Positions 21,810-34,000 of a stretch of 64,000 nucleotides of DNA are shown piece after piece. The DNA comes from Chrysemys picta bellii (lineage: Eukaryota; Chordata; Testudines; Emydidae). The stretch lies in assembly GCF_011386835.1 (NCBI RefSeq), contig NC_088791.1, positions 54,765,498-54,829,497 of the forward strand, written 5' to 3'. The translations under genes and the position numbers were made by a program. Position 1 is the stretch's first letter; each line of letters opens with the position of its first letter. The notes beneath the pieces were generated by a model. It saw only the letters and a program-made list of their open reading frames with translations, did no database searches and was not told the DNA's origin.

Positions 21810-22403
21810 AGGGCATGTCAATCCTAGGTCAATTTACAGCCACCCCGGTAATTATGCCGGTGGCTGATGTCCACACTACCCTCCTTCTGGTGGTGGTGCA
21901 TGTCCTCACCATGAGCACTTCCACCGACTGAAAAGGGGCAGGGCTCTCAGCTCCATGCAGCTCCACGCTGGGAGCCCAGCTACCCCATGGGCTTCTCACC
22001 TCCCCGCTGGGAACGGAGAGGCAGCCGCCCAGGGCTTCTTGCCTCCAACGGGGAGAGCCACACTCAGAGGCCAGTCGGCTGCCGTACTCCTGGCAGGGAG
22101 CGGGGAGCCAAGATCCCAGGAGGCAGCAGGTGGGTGGCAGCCTGGCTTTGAGCGGAGCCGGCTTTCTAGAGATTTCTAGAGCTGTGAAATTGACATGACA
22201 GCTAACAGCCAATGTACGGAACACAGTGTCTACACAGACACTGTGTTGCTCTAACTACACCTACATAAGCCCTATGCCTCTCGTGGAGGTGGAGTTATTA
22301 TGTCGGTGTAGTAAGGCACTTACACTGGTGGGAGCAAAGCTGTAGTACAGACACTGGCATAGTTAGGTCAACATAAGTCAGCCCTGTAGTGTAGACCAAG
22401 TCT
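21810..22403. mobile_element. long MITE with GC-rich core
   Basis: The left end is AGGGCATGTCAATCC and the right end GTAGTGTAGACCAAGTCT. The core 21940-22180 is GC-rich and gives overlapping artefactual frames on both strands. Interior phrases 'caacataagtcagccctgtag' match the neighbouring MITE family. Confidence 0.55.
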
Positions 22404-22579
22404 TAGAAAAAATAAACTCCTTTGTGAAGAGGAACTTTACTATATGGATTAATTACAACAACAAACTTATTGGTAGTTTAACATCTATATGGTAAGAAAT
22501 TATCCTGCAATTTGCTTCCAAAGCTAATATTTCTTCATTGGTTATAAAAGAACAGGAAGTTAGGACTTGTGGAATCTCT

Positions 22580-22745
22580 TTCCAGCTCAGGCACTGAGTA
22601 ATAGTGTGACACGGGCAAATCACTGACCCTTTCTATGGTTTCTATGATTGTGCATCTGTAAAATAAATATAAAAATACTTTTCTATCCCATGTTCAATAT
22701 ACATAGAATACTTTGAAATCCTTGAATGGAAAATGCTGTAAAATT
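22580..22745 (+). repeat. MIR-like SINE fragment
   Basis: Wording follows the classic MIR-type order: 'gtgacacgggcaaatcactgaccctttct', 'catctgtaaaataaat', then 'actttgaaatccttgaatgga' and 'aaaatgctgtaaaattg'. It is old and divergent. Confidence 0.55.
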
Positions 22746-22960
22746 GTAAAACATTATGGCAAGAGTCACCAACTAGTGGTATTGCACATAGTCTTACACG
22801 TTCTTAGAATGTGAACAAGATTTTACTTTTTGAAGAAATGCAGTATTAGTTCTATTATACAGTCTTCCTTTGAGAGAAGCTGTAGCAGGTTGCAAAGAGT
22901 TTGCTCTCTGCTTTATTCTCTATAGTAGAGGCAATTCATGGGACAGAGTACACTTCCTGT

Positions 22961-23197
22961 CAGGGCCGGCTCCAGGCACCAGCGAAAGAAGCAGGTGCCT
23001 GGGGCGGCCAATAGAACAGGGCAGCACTCCATCCGTTATTGGGGCGGCACGTTCGGGTCTCCGGCGGCAATTTGGCGGCGGGTCCTTCAGTCCCTCGCTT
23101 CCTCTTCGGCGGCACTTCGATGGCAGCTCAATCGGGTTTTTGTTTTGTTTTTTTTCCTTCGCCGCTTGGGGAGGAAAAAAAGCTGGAGCCGGCCCTG
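22961..23197. mobile_element. hAT-type MITE with perfect 8-bp TSD
   Basis: TIR CAGGGCCGGCTCCAG is perfect over 15 bp at both ends. The target duplication CTTCCTGT lies at 22953-22960 and 23198-23205. The element is 237 bp and GC-rich with no coding capacity. The overlapping frames here are shadows. Confidence 0.9.
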
Positions 23198-23205
23198 CTT
23201 CCTGT

Positions 23206-25479
23206 GATTTGGCCACTGGTATGTGGATTGAGATTTCTGGAAGAGTGGATTACCTGCATGCTGTTAGTGACTGCCTCTGTTCCAGGACTGGTGTATATGT
23301 TTAAATAAAGCAGGTTACTCGTAGAGCATACCCAGACTCCAGGTCATTGATTTCTCTTCCACTAGAGCTACAAGACCCCAGAATTCAGCTACCACTCAAC
23401 AGAGGGTGACACTGATGTCAGAAGAAGGGGCAACAATATCAAATTTAATAATCAAAGTCTAAAGAAAATAATTGTTACAAAATTTAGAGTAATATATAGA
23501 TGTCTTAGATGTTTTGATACACATTAGATTTGTTATTTTTATATTTAAATGGTAAAATATTGAATGTCTGAAGTTGCTAGTAATACAGTGTATGAAGAAT
23601 GGAAAATTGATATACAAGCCATCTTTGTGACCTTCTGCTAATTCTCTCCCCACAAAGCCTTAGTCCAGAAGTGTGGAGGACTTCTCTCTGGGCTTTCTCT
23701 GCTTCTAGTGGATGGCCAATGCTGAAGCAGGGAATGTAAGATGTAAGGAGGATAAAACCATAGATATGTGGGATTTTACCTGGAGTTCATCTAACACACA
23801 TGGCTCCCACTGGAGAAAAATGTGTCCAAAACTACTGGTATTTCCTTCGTTTACTCGGACATATAACTTTTTGAAGGAAAATGCTTAACTGTATTGACAG
23901 TGTGTGGTTTGTGGCTTTCAGACTCCTGAGATCTCTTTAAAGCAGAATGCAAAAAATAGATTAACCAAGTGCAGCCCATGCATCATAGAAACAAAATCCT
24001 GTACATATGTAAAGTGCATTCTAGATATTTCCTTATCCACTGTAGAAAAGCTAGTGCTAGGTTTAAAAGAATTCAAGATTTCCACAGCTGAGCTTCGTTT
24101 TTATAGTAATCCAGCCAAATCTGTAATTCTTCCCAGATACATAGAGAGGACACTCACGCTCAGGGCCAGTAGGAAAATTGAATATAACACACACAGCCAT
24201 ACACTGTTTATTTGCAGTAAATTAGATACCTTGATGCCAAACCCGCAAACAGAAAGATACTTTCATTTCAGACTGGTGGTCTTTAGGCCTCATGACTGGC
24301 GTGCTGACTCGGCTTGGCCTCTCCCTCTGTGGCTGCAGTTTGCCATTCTGTGTGTTCAGTGCTGTATGTACTTGCAATTGATGGGATAGGGTTACAGATA
24401 GCGTGGTACTGGAATAGGGCTTCACTTGGAGTCATAAATAATGTTAATACGAATCATCTGTGTTATTTCTAAATGGGTCCCAAGTCAGAGAAAGGAAATA
24501 CCAAGTTCATACATGGCCAGCCTTTATGGAGAGTGCAAAAATCTTCCTTTTATATAAATTCATACATTTGTTTGCACATATTCACAAATACTTAAAAAAA
24601 TATTTGTCTACAGTCATTCATATTTTAAATTAGGTCAGATGGTAGAGGTTCAGATTTGACCACTGCAGTAGCACTCTGTAGCATGTGTGCTAATGGTTCT
24701 GCCTGGTTTGTCCATAATATGGCTTGTTTGCATGTCCTTGTATCCATATGGCAAAGGTAATCAAATCCATATATAAGCAACTATTTAAAACCTCTTACTC
24801 TACATATGTACATCTTTCAACTGTAAAATCAACCATTTTGTTTTTCCAAGGAGGAAATAAATGGGTGAATTATCATGCCAGCAATGGCAAGTTACACAGC
24901 ATAGAGCAGTTTTCTGTATTAAATATATATCAATGCTTCTCTCATTTTTAAAATAGTTGCTAAGACTGACAGGTCAGACTTACATCAGCATTGGCCTACA
25001 GCTGTAAAACCTGCAGTCCTTACTCAGGTAAAGCTTGCATTAATCTCAAGGATGTTGTATATGGGTAAGGGGACTACAGGATTGCACCCACAGGCCTGCC
25101 TGGAGGTCTAATCCAGCATGTACCTCCTGACATCAGCATCAGTAGTCCAACAAAAAAGACAGAAGTCTGCTTAATGTGATAACTTTCCTCACAATGTTCT
25201 GTTAGTGTCATGTCGGGGTATAAGAGTAACCTTACTGCATAGAGCTTACATGGTACACTGAAGTGGTGCCTAATCTATTTTTGAGCCTGCTGCGCTGGGA
25301 TAAATTTAACCCCAAGTGAATTGTGTTGAATATTGCCCACTGGGAGTACTTCTCAGGGAGTAGTTTATTTCAGATTGTAACTTTTTTTTTTCTTTGCAGA
25401 ATATTCATGTGTTTTACTCTGCATTGTTTGTAAACAATCAACAATTGAGTTGTGTTGCTTAATTTTGCCTATCCACCTA
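23206..25479. other. no gene recognised
   Basis: Mostly AT-rich. The 161-codon frame at 23904-24389 shows no recognisable motif and starts and ends in ordinary sequence, so it is treated as chance. Confidence 0.45.
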
Positions 25480-25758
25480 AGGGTATGTCTACATAGCAAC
25501 TGGGAGGTTTGATTCACAGTGCAAGTAGATGTACATGCACTAGCTCTGCTCAAGCTAGCATCTAAAAATAGCAGTATAGCCATGGCAACTGCTCTGGCTA
25601 TCCATTTCCTGGGTATGTACTCAGGACTTAACCAAGCTGCTGCCCATGCCACCATGGCCACGCTGATATTTTTAGGCACTAGAGCTGGAGCAGAGCTAAT
25701 GCACATATGCCTACCTGAGCTGGGAATTACCCCTCCCAATTGCTGTGTAGACTTGCCT
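25480..25758. mobile_element. MITE with TIRs and TA duplication
   Basis: The left end is AGGGTATGTCTACATAGCA and the right end (reverse complement) AGGCAAGTCTACACAGCA. TA lies at 25478-25479 and 25759-25760. The element is 279 bp. Confidence 0.75.
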
Positions 25759-26639
25759 TAAGTCACATGATATAGCTTCTGTTCCCAGATTGGATGGTTG
25801 TACAGGAATTTCCAGTTGAATACAATTCCAATTGAACTGTTCTTGCAAATTTAAAATCCATTTTGTGTGGATATTCCCACATACAACTCTAAAATTATTT
25901 TTCTATAGCCCACATTTATTATTACTGTTTGTTTGCTAAGGTCCATCACTCTAGCATATGTGGAGAGTGATTACAAAAAGTTGCTTATATGTGTTCAAGT
26001 GATAAATAATCCCAATGAGGTGCAAACTGATCAGGGTTATTCCCATAATGCAAATCATTTCTGAATGTGTGATGGTAACATGTGTTGTGATGCAAATACT
26101 AGAATACCAAATTATTTTCTTTTTAAATATTTATAAAAGCAACTTTCCTGCATTCATCTCATCCCTTTGTCTTTCAATTGATTGGATACCGAACTTTCTG
26201 TGGAAAGACAAGTTTGTAGTGTTTAGGAGCTGAGCTTATGAAGGAAGCACTGTTGGATCTCCTGCTGTTCATCCTCAGTTTACCTGACAGCTGATTTCAT
26301 GGTGGTTGGATATCAGCAACATATCAGAAAAAATAATCATTACTTAATTGAGTGGTCACACAAATTGTTGCTGAAATCCCTCCAAACACTTTTTGTATTG
26401 ATACAAGTTTTTTGATTACACAATATGTGCAGACCGAAGACTATGTCGAAACTATTTTATTTCAAATATGCCTGAAATGTCTTTGTTTACTAAATAACTT
26501 AATATTTTTATACTCCTTGACCTCAAAGTCAAAACATCTTGCTCAGCTAACAAGTGTATAAATGGAGTGGAGTGGGGGCGGGACCCAGGGGGAGTGGGCG
26601 TCGAGCACCCCCTGGGAAAGGACAAAGTCAGCGCCTGTG
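25759..26639. other. no gene recognised
   Basis: AT-rich. A short GC-rich patch at 26560-26635 ('gggggcgggacccaggggg...') looks like a hAT-family fragment, but no ends could be placed. Confidence 0.35.
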
Positions 26640-26830
26640 CTCATCATCATCATATCTGAGTATTTCCTATATACTAATGAATTTATTCTCTAGATTGGAA
26701 AATATCATGTTCCCCATTTTACAGTTAGAGAACTGAAGCAAAGATCAATTAGATGACTTGTACAAGGGCATGCAGGGAGTCTGGTAGACTGGCAATGGAA
26801 CTCTGATTGCCTTTGTCCTTAGCCACAAGT
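26640..26830. repeat. MIR-like SINE fragment
   Basis: 'ttccccattttacagttagagaactgaagc' followed by 'gacttgtacaagggcatgcagggagtctgg' follows the MIR-like order. Confidence 0.5.
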
Positions 26831-27139
26831 CCATCCAACTTCATTTCCAGCTGGTTTCCTTATTTTTCCAGAGTGCAGGTAATAAGTGTCTCAAATCAAC
26901 TTTCAGACATTTATTTTAACTTGTCTTGATCCCAATCCTGGTTTCACCTACAAACTCCTGTTGGCTTCAGACATCTGATCAGGACAGCATTTGTTAACGG
27001 GAGATTGTGAGTGCACATGGAATGCAGGCTCAGCCTCTTTACTTACTGAAAGATGTAGAATATTGTAGCTGAAAGATTGCGTCTTCCACATCCTTAAGTA
27101 CAAATTTATGGGCTTGATGCAGAACCCACTTAGTGTAAT

Positions 27140-27222
27140 CCTACAGCCTGTGTTATATAAGAGGTCAGACTAGGTGATCATAATGGTCCCTTCTTGTTGT
27201 AAAATCTCTGAATAAAAAAAAC
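27140..27222 (+). mobile_element. CR1 3' terminal fragment
   Basis: 'tgtgttatataagaggtcagactaggtgatcataatggtcccttc' is the CR1 3' UTR end, followed by the degenerate terminal repeat. Confidence 0.8.
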
Positions 27223-27529
27223 ACTTGATATTTGACTTTAATATTCTTTGCTGCTACTGTATGGAATAGTGCTGCCTGCTGAATCTTTGCTTTATGGCTT
27301 ATAGTTTCCTTTTCCCATCCTTCAGCTCCTTCGTTTCTTCCTCAGTCAGCTACATGAGCCTTTTGGCAAAGAAAGTAGACCCCAGAAACTCCTGAAGGAC
27401 TCTGTTTAAGGAGATTGAACTTTACAAGCCATTTTACTCCATCTGTGATTGATAGTCACACTATTCAGAAGAAACTTTATTGGAAAGAATGTGAGCAGAA
27501 GCAGCTATAACAGAATCGTGTTACAAAAT

Positions 27530-27640
27530 CATTTTTCTTCTTTGAGTAATGTCCTTGTGGGTGCTCCATTTCAGACGCTCATGCGCCATCAGTCAGAGAT
27601 TTTAAGTAGCGGTGCCTGTTTGACCTGCGCATGTGCTCTA
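27530..27640. repeat. DIRS 1 left inverted terminal repeat
   Basis: 'ttgagtaatgtccttgtggg' and 'gagattttaagtagcggtgc' match the reverse complement of 34232-34345 ('ttgagatgtgtgtccctaag', 'gagattttaggtagcagtgc'), with many substitutions in between. Confidence 0.75.
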
Positions 27641-28261
27641 TTCCGCACCATAACTAGATAGAGCTGCACAGGCAAACCACCCTCAGTTCCTTCGCAACCG
27701 CCTCAGCCTGAGATGGAGCCTCAACAGTGTCCAAGCTGAGCTTACCTCAATTGCAGTTTTTCTCATAATTTTACTTAGCTTAGCCAGTTATAATAGTGGT
27801 AGTTAGTTATAGTTAGTAGTAGTTTAAAAAAATTGTTGTAAGGACTTTAGATTGCTGGGAGGGTATGCCCAGCTCTCTAGTTTTAAACATTGCCCTTTGT
27901 GCCAGGAGGTTTACCCATTGAGTGACTGGCACTCCTGGGCTGTCCATTGCCCGAAGGAGTCACCTGTCCCCCAAAAGTGTAATTTTTGCCTGGCCATAAA
28001 ATTGAGATCCAGAAAGAACCAGGAGATTAAGACGTGCCTGCTTATGATGGAGAGCTCCCTCTGTCTGTCTTCTGACCCAGACCAGGGGATTCCTCCCTCC
28101 CCCTCTGTACACCAGTCTCCAAACAAGTCAACTGTCAACTCAGCTCAATACTCCTCTACAACTTCTAAAAGGAAGACTCCAGAATTCCCTCAAAAAGACT
28201 CTGGGAAATGGAGCTTAGGTTCCCCAGATAGGGAATCTCAAAGAAACCCCGGTCACTGATT

Positions 28262-29285
28262 GAGACAACTCATAGACTCATAGACTTTAAGGTCAGAAGG
28301 GACCATTATGATCATCTGGTCTGACCCCCTGCATGCTGCAGGCCACAGAACCGTCCCTACCCTTTCCTTGACTCTGCTGATGAAGTCCCCAAATCCTGTG
28401 TCTTAGTGACTTCAATTGGCAGAGAACCCTCCTGCTAGAGATCCCTGCCCCATGCTGCGGAGGAAGGTGAAAAACCTCCAGGGCCTCAGCCAATCTACCC
28501 TGGAGGAAAATTCCTTCCCGACCCCAAATATGGCGATCAGTAAGACCCCGAGCATGTAGGCAAGAGTCTCCAGCCTAACCCTTGTTAGCCATTATACTGT
28601 TTGCCTACCATTGCTTGGTATTCCTCAGCTAATATGTTTTACCATTAAACCATTCCCTCCATAAACTTGTCTAACTTAATCTTAAAACCAGACAGGTCCC
28701 TCGCCCCCACCGTTTCCCTCGGAAGGCCATTCCAATATTTCACCCCTCTGACGGTCAGAAACCTTCGTCTAATTTCAAGCCTAAACTTCCCCACGGCCAG
28801 TTTATATCCATTTGTTCTTGTGTCCACATTAGTACTAAGCTGGAATAATTCCTCTCCCTCCCTTGTATTTATCCCTCTGATATATTTAAAGAGAGCAATC
28901 ATATCCCCCCTCAACCTTCGTTTTGTCAGACTAAACAATCCAAGCTCCTCCAGTCTCCTTTCATACGACAGGTTTTCCATTCCTCTGATCATCCTAGTGG
29001 CCCTTCTCTGCACCCGTTCCAATTTAAGTTCATCTTTTTTAAACATGGGAGACCAGAACTGCACACAGTACTCCAAATGAGGTCTCACCAGCGCCTTATA
29101 CAACGGAAGCAGCACCTCCTTATCCCTACTAGATATACCTCGCCTAATGCATCCCAAGACCGCATTGGCTTTTTTCACCGCCACGTCGCATTGTCGACTC
29201 ATAGTCATCCTGCGGTCTACAAGAACCCCTAGGTCCTTCTCCTCTTCCGTTACTTCTAACCAATGCGTCCCCAGCTTGTAGCTAA
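28262..29285 (-). mobile_element. CR1 LINE 3' end nested in DIRS 1, young
   Basis: The minus-strand CR1 has its 3' end at 28262-28325 ('tcatagactcatagacttt...gaccattatgatcatctgg'). A long uninterrupted reading frame (28645-29285) makes it the best-preserved LINE in the window. It is 5'-truncated near 29285. It interrupts the DIRS gag region, so it inserted after the DIRS element. No target duplication was seen, which is normal for CR1. Confidence 0.9.
28645..29285 (-). pseudogene. CR1 ORF2 C-terminus, 5'-truncated
   Basis: About 213 uninterrupted codons of the region following the RT domain of CR1 ORF2: LEVTEEEKDLGVLVDRRM, VAVKKANAVLGCIRRGI, LYKALVRPHLEYCVQFWSP, LERVQRRATRMIRGMENL, LFSLTKRRLRGDMIALFKYI and KFRLEIRRRFLTVRGVKYWN. 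It then ends at a stop. Endonuclease and RT catalytic domains are absent because of 5' truncation. The apparent start codon lies in DIRS sequence and has no meaning. An intact frame over 640 bp suggests recent insertion relative to the other CR1 copies here, which are full of stops. Confidence 0.9.
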
Positions 29286-31226
29286 ACTGCTTCAGCACCT
29301 GCTGATCCCCAACTTGGTACCCATGAGGCTGCAGGTTTCTCAGGTACTGTGAGCATCAGTAAACCCAAAGAATCTAAGGGTTCTGTCTCAGGAGGATCTT
29401 CATTATTGTCAGGGGATCGAATCAACAAAGATAAGAGGACAACCTCTTCTAAGCTGGTCCCAGTAGAATCAGCCAGGCACTCGGTACCTAACATTTCAGT
29501 ACTGCAGAAGACCAAGCTAGCAGCTAGTGGATTCTCCTCAGGGAGCATAAAGCCTGCAGTACTGCCTGCTCCATCTGCCACAGGCTTTTGTCAGGCTGCC
29601 ACCTGTGTATCGACCACCATATTGGTACCTTTCATGAGACCTTGCAATAACAGAGATGCCTGACTCCCCTTTGTTTGCTACCAATCCGTTCTTGATACCG
29701 AGGACCTCTAGGTCTCCAGACATTCACTTGATACTGATAGCGCCACCATCTTTTTCTCCTGGTGCTCCACCTCTACAAAGTGATGTTGAAGATGACAATG
29801 ATGATGGTGATTTCGCATTGGTCTCACAAATGTCAGTTCAGGGCTCCTCTCCTCACTATCAGACGGAGATGGAACATATTTGTGAAAGACACTCTCAAGC
29901 TCCATCCCAGTGCTCTGAGCACCTCACCTATATCGTATGGCTCCTCTAATTGGAAGTACTGGGATCCATGGGCGGTTTACTGCCAACAATTCTCTAGGAC
30001 CCCTAGCATCACTCATCGCCATGATAAGGGTAGACAATTCCCCCCACATGCTGTCTCTCAAAAAAAGACCTTATCCAAAAGAAGAGACCTTTGAAAACAG
30101 GAGGCAAGAGTAGTCAAAGAGGTCATCCCACCAAACAACATCTCTTCTTCATCCCCAGATGAAGCAGTCATGCCTCCCCCACCATCCCTGGCAGACAACT
30201 TCAAATGGTTCCAAGACCTCATTAAAAGGATAGTGGACTCCTTACAAATTCCACTTGGGGAGGTTAAGGTGTTACAATATATTCTGCATACAACATCATC
30301 TTTCCAAATTGCACTACCTATTAATGAGGTGCTGCTGAATCCTGCAAAAGTAATCTGGCATACCCCAGCAACAATACCATCCACCCGTAAACGGGCTGAT
30401 AATAAATAGTATGTTCCAACTAAAGATTAGGAGTTTCTGTTTTCTGATCCCTCTCCCAACACCCTAGATGTCAAGGCTGTAAATGGATATGTAAGGCAGC
30501 ACCATGCTAAATCAATGCCATAGGATAAAGATCAGAAGTGTCTCAATTTATTTGCTCGCAAATTATATTTGTGTGAGACACTGACTATTAGGCATTGATG
30601 GTGAAATATAATCATGCCCACTACTCAAAGTTCAATTTATTTATTGAGCATTTACCACCAGAGCAGAGGACCAATTCCAGGCAATCATGACAGAGAGTCA
30701 GCTCCTCACCAGAACATCTCTGCAGTCCTCTCTGGATGCCACTGACACAGCTGCCTGCTCTATTTCTATGGCAGTAGTCATGAGAAGGGCCTCCTGGCTT
30801 CAGCTATCAGGATTTCTGAGGGAGGTTCAAAATACAGTTGATGACCTTCCCTTTGATGGCTTAAAATTGTTTGCAGAAAATACAGATGAGTCTCTTCATA
30901 TATTAAAAAACTCCAGGGCCACTTTGCGGTCTCTGGGAATTTACATGCCTGCACATAAAAGGAAATCTAGTAAGTCCCAGACAGCACAGAGATCTTGTTC
31001 TGCTCAATTCTTTGGCTCCCAGAGACCTTATGAACCTCAGCAAAAGAGGCAGAGGTTTCAGAAAAGGAGACCGTCTGAGACACAGACATCAGCCTTGCAA
31101 CCCTCATTGCCAAAACACCAATTTTGTTGGGGTTATTGAGTTACCCTCCCCCCTTTTTCCTTACCAGTTGCAATTATTCACAGCCAGTCCCCAAAGCAAG
31201 GAAGACATTTCTCACTTCTGACAAGC

Positions 31227-32640
31227 TTGGGAGCATATCACTATGGACATAGGGTTTTGAAGATCATATCAGCAGGATACTCCATCCACTTTGCTTCCCT
31301 CCCTCCATCCAACCCCCCTTCCTTTTCTCTCTTCAGGGATTCCTTTCATAAATGCCTTTTAAAGCAGGAAATAGAGTCCCTCCTGAGCCTTAGCAGTACA
31401 GAATCAGTTGGGAATGAGATTTATTCCAGGTACTTCCTGGTTATAAAAAAGAACAGCGGGTGGAGACCCATTCTAGATCTAAAGCTCCTCAACAAGTTTG
31501 TGAAGATACAGAAGTTCAAAATGGTAACACTTGCAGCAATAATACCATCATTTGATCTAGGGGATTGGTTCTCAACCTACAAGATGCATGTTTCCATATA
31601 ACGACCCACCTCTCCCACAGAAGGTCCCTATGTTTCACTCTAGGTCAAAACCATTTTCAATACAGAGTGCTTCCCTTCAGACTCTCTTTTGCTCCCAGAG
31701 TGTTTTCGAAGTTCTGTCAGTGGTAGCAGTTTACCTTCACAGAGGAGGAATCCCAGTATTCCCATACCTTGATGATTGGCTGCTAAAGGTTTGCTCCTAC
31801 AGCGAGACCTAAGTGGCCCCTCAGAAGGCCACAGAACTGTTTCTCAGCCTGAGACTGCAGTTAAACATTCAGAAGTCCACCCTGGTCCCAGTCCAAAGCT
31901 TGGCATTCATAGGAATCTGCCTCAATGTGGTAGCCACCAAAGCCTTCCTCCCAACACAGAGGTTTACCACCCTATTGAATTTAGTCTTTATAGTCCAAAT
32001 CAGCCCTCAGACACTGGTTAAAAACTGTCTTCAGTTGTTGGAGCTTATGGCAACTGGGACTTTTGTGATAAACCATACAACGTTGCAGATGTGCTGCAGA
32101 ACAGTTTATTTGGCAGGCAAACACAGCTTGTACAAACTACTCTCAGTTCCTACTGTTCCTAGTGGAAAGACCCTCACAACATTTGCGCAGAAATCTCCTT
32201 TACTCAACCATTCCTAATGATGATGATAACATAAGAACATAAGAACGGCCGTACTGGGTCAGACCAAAGGTCCATCTAGCCCAGTATCCTGTCTACCGAC
32301 AGTGGTCAATGCCAGGTGCCCCAGAGGGAGTGAACCTAACAGGTAATGATCAAGTGATCTCTCTCCTGCCAAACATCTCCACCCTCTGACAAGCAAACAG
32401 AGTCTAGGGACACCAGAGGCATCTCTTTTGGGGTGGTAACCACGTCTAGATACATTGCTCAAGGCATGTGGTCATCTCACGAGAGCATTCTGCACATCAC
32501 CTTGCTGGAACTTAGAGTGGTCAGCAATGACAGTCTTCATTTTATGCCATTGATCAGGGGAAATATGTGAAGAACATGACAGACAATATGTCATGCATGT
32601 TTTATATCAGCCATCAAGGAGGAGTGAGTACCCCCAGTTC
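31227..32640 (+). pseudogene. DIRS 1 reverse transcriptase/RNase H
   Basis: The RT fingers read IYSRYFLVIKKNSGWRPILD and LKLLNKFVKIQKFKM (31420-31530). The palm has the catalytic YLDDW box at 31765-31779 (FPYLDDWLLK), intact. After it, LQLNIQKSTLVPVQSLAFIG (31855-31915) is the usual segment before RNase H. RNase H resumes after the CR1 insertion with LLELRVVSND (about 32500-32530). The first catalytic aspartate region is out of frame: a frameshift near 31595 and others break the ORF. The family is clear from the YLDDW context and the tyrosine recombinase downstream. Confidence 0.8.
32229..32412 (-). mobile_element. CR1 3' fragment nested in DIRS 1 RNase H
   Basis: 'taagaacataagaacggccg' and 'tactgggtcagaccaaagg', then 'gtccatctagcccagtatcctg', is the CR1 3' end in reverse orientation. 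It splits the RNase H region. It resembles the CR1 in DIRS 2 (59309-59897) and belongs to a different subfamily from the one at 28262. Confidence 0.85.
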
Positions 32641-33048
32641 TGCTTGACAGGAGGTCTGAAATACCATTCCTTGGGGGAGGTGCCTTTCTCCTTGGTTGGA
32701 CATTGGGTCTGTTGTATGCATTTCCTCCAACTCCTCTAACATCCAAGGTGTGATCAAGATAAGGAGACAAGGTCAGAGTTATTCTGGTGACCCTAACTTG
32801 GCTAAGACAGACGTGGTTTCTTACCTCGTCCAGTTGGATGCTTGTCAACCAATTACCCTTCAGGCAGTCCCTCATCTTCTCTCTCAGGATGCTGGTCAAA
32901 TTTTTCACCCCATCCTCAGGGTTCTTTGCCTCAAAGCATGGATGATTGATGTCTCCTGGGGTTAGAAACAACGTGTTCCGAGGAAAAAAGAAGAGTATTT
33001 TTACGTAGTAGGAAGAAGTCTCCCCATAATACTTAGCTACAAAAGTGA

Positions 33049-34000
33049 ATGAGATTCAGTCACCGGTGTGACCTAAGACACCTTTCATCTGCATCCTCAT
33101 CACTCTACGATATACTAGATTACACCCTAGACTTGAAAAAGTCAGGGTTGTCTTTGAATTCCATTAGAGTACATTTGGCAGCCATTACAGCCTTCCATTT
33201 CCCGGTAGAGAGTTTTTCAGTGTTCGCACATCAGAAGATAGTGAGATTTCTCAAGGGGCTGGGGAATATTTTTCTATGAGTCACATGTCCTATCCCAGTT
33301 TGGGACCTCAACTTGGTGCTTAGATGCCTTATGAGACCTCCCTTTGAGCCACTGGTGACCTGTTCCCTTCTTGACTTATCTATGAAAACAGCCTTCTCGA
33401 TAGCCATTACTTTTGCTCTGTGTTGGGGAGATAAAGGCTCTGATGGCATATCCCCACTTTACAGTATTTTTCAAGGACAGGTCACATTGCGACCACATCC
33501 CTAATTATTACAGATGTCCTCTGATTTCCACATTAATCAGTCTATTGATCTTCCAGTTTTCTCTCCTAAACTACACCTGTATCAGGAGAATGCATTATTA
33601 CATACACTCGATGTCAGAAGGTTATTTGACTTTTAGTTGGCCAGGACTAAGCCATTTAGAAAATCTCCTAGATTGTTTGTGTCTATTGTGGACAGATCTA
33701 AGGGATCTCCAATTTCCAAGCAAATTCTCTCTAGATGGACATCTGACTGCATTACCTTTTGTTATGAGTCTCATGATCTCTAAGCTCATTCAAGAGTACT
33801 AACCCATTCAATAAGATCTTTCTACTTCAGTAGCCTTTCTTAAGAACGTTCCCATCACTGAAATACGTAGAGCCACAAAAGGGACCTCCATACTCACCTT
33901 TTCTAAACATTATGCAATAATTAATGACTTAGCTTCTGATGCTATGTTTGGCTCTACTGTATTGTCTTCAATTTTGGACTTGACTGTGAAGCACCTCCTC
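33049..34000 (+). pseudogene. DIRS 1 tyrosine recombinase remnant
   Basis: N-terminal core-binding text LKKSGLSLNSIRVHLAAITAF (33140-33200, split across the limit) precedes RPPFEPLVTCSLLDLSMKTAF (33330-33395). The first catalytic arginine block, ARR in the second copy, here reads ALC at 33415-33423, so the arginine is lost, and a frameshift follows (VGEIKALMAY resumes in the next frame). The H-x-x-R box survives as THSIRS (His at 33805, Arg at 33814). A candidate nucleophile tyrosine lies in FSKHYAIIND near 33900. Such enzymes integrate the circular cDNA. Stops at several points and the missing arginine mean it is dead. Confidence 0.75.

Larger units (their letters stand above)
27852..31139 (+). 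pseudogene. DIRS 1 gag-like region, split by a CR1
   Basis: The N-terminal part (27852-28259, 135 codons) has FKHCPLCQEVYPLSDWHSW and CNFCLAIKLRSRKNQEIK, a Cys/His finger followed by the basic repeat typical of vertebrate DIRS first ORFs. A CR1 (28262-29285) interrupts it. Coding resumes at about 29300. The C-terminal region (30161-30410, then 30687-31139) carries FKWFQDLIKRIVDSLQIPL, LDATDTAACSISMAVVMRRA and LPFDGLKLFAENTDESLHIL, with an SSQR-rich tail. The product would package element RNA. Stops and frameshifts occur after 30410 and around 30600. The domain order agrees with the second copy at 54-56 kb. Confidence 0.75.

Noticed and set aside
21829..22224. Overlapping frames on both strands
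   Set aside because: GC-rich MITE core produces long frames by chance.
22870..23304. Four overlapping frames of 89-144 codons
   Set aside because: They cover a hAT MITE with clear TIRs and TSD.
23904..24389. 161-codon plus-strand frame
   Set aside because: No domain, no codon bias visible and no similarity to anything recognised.
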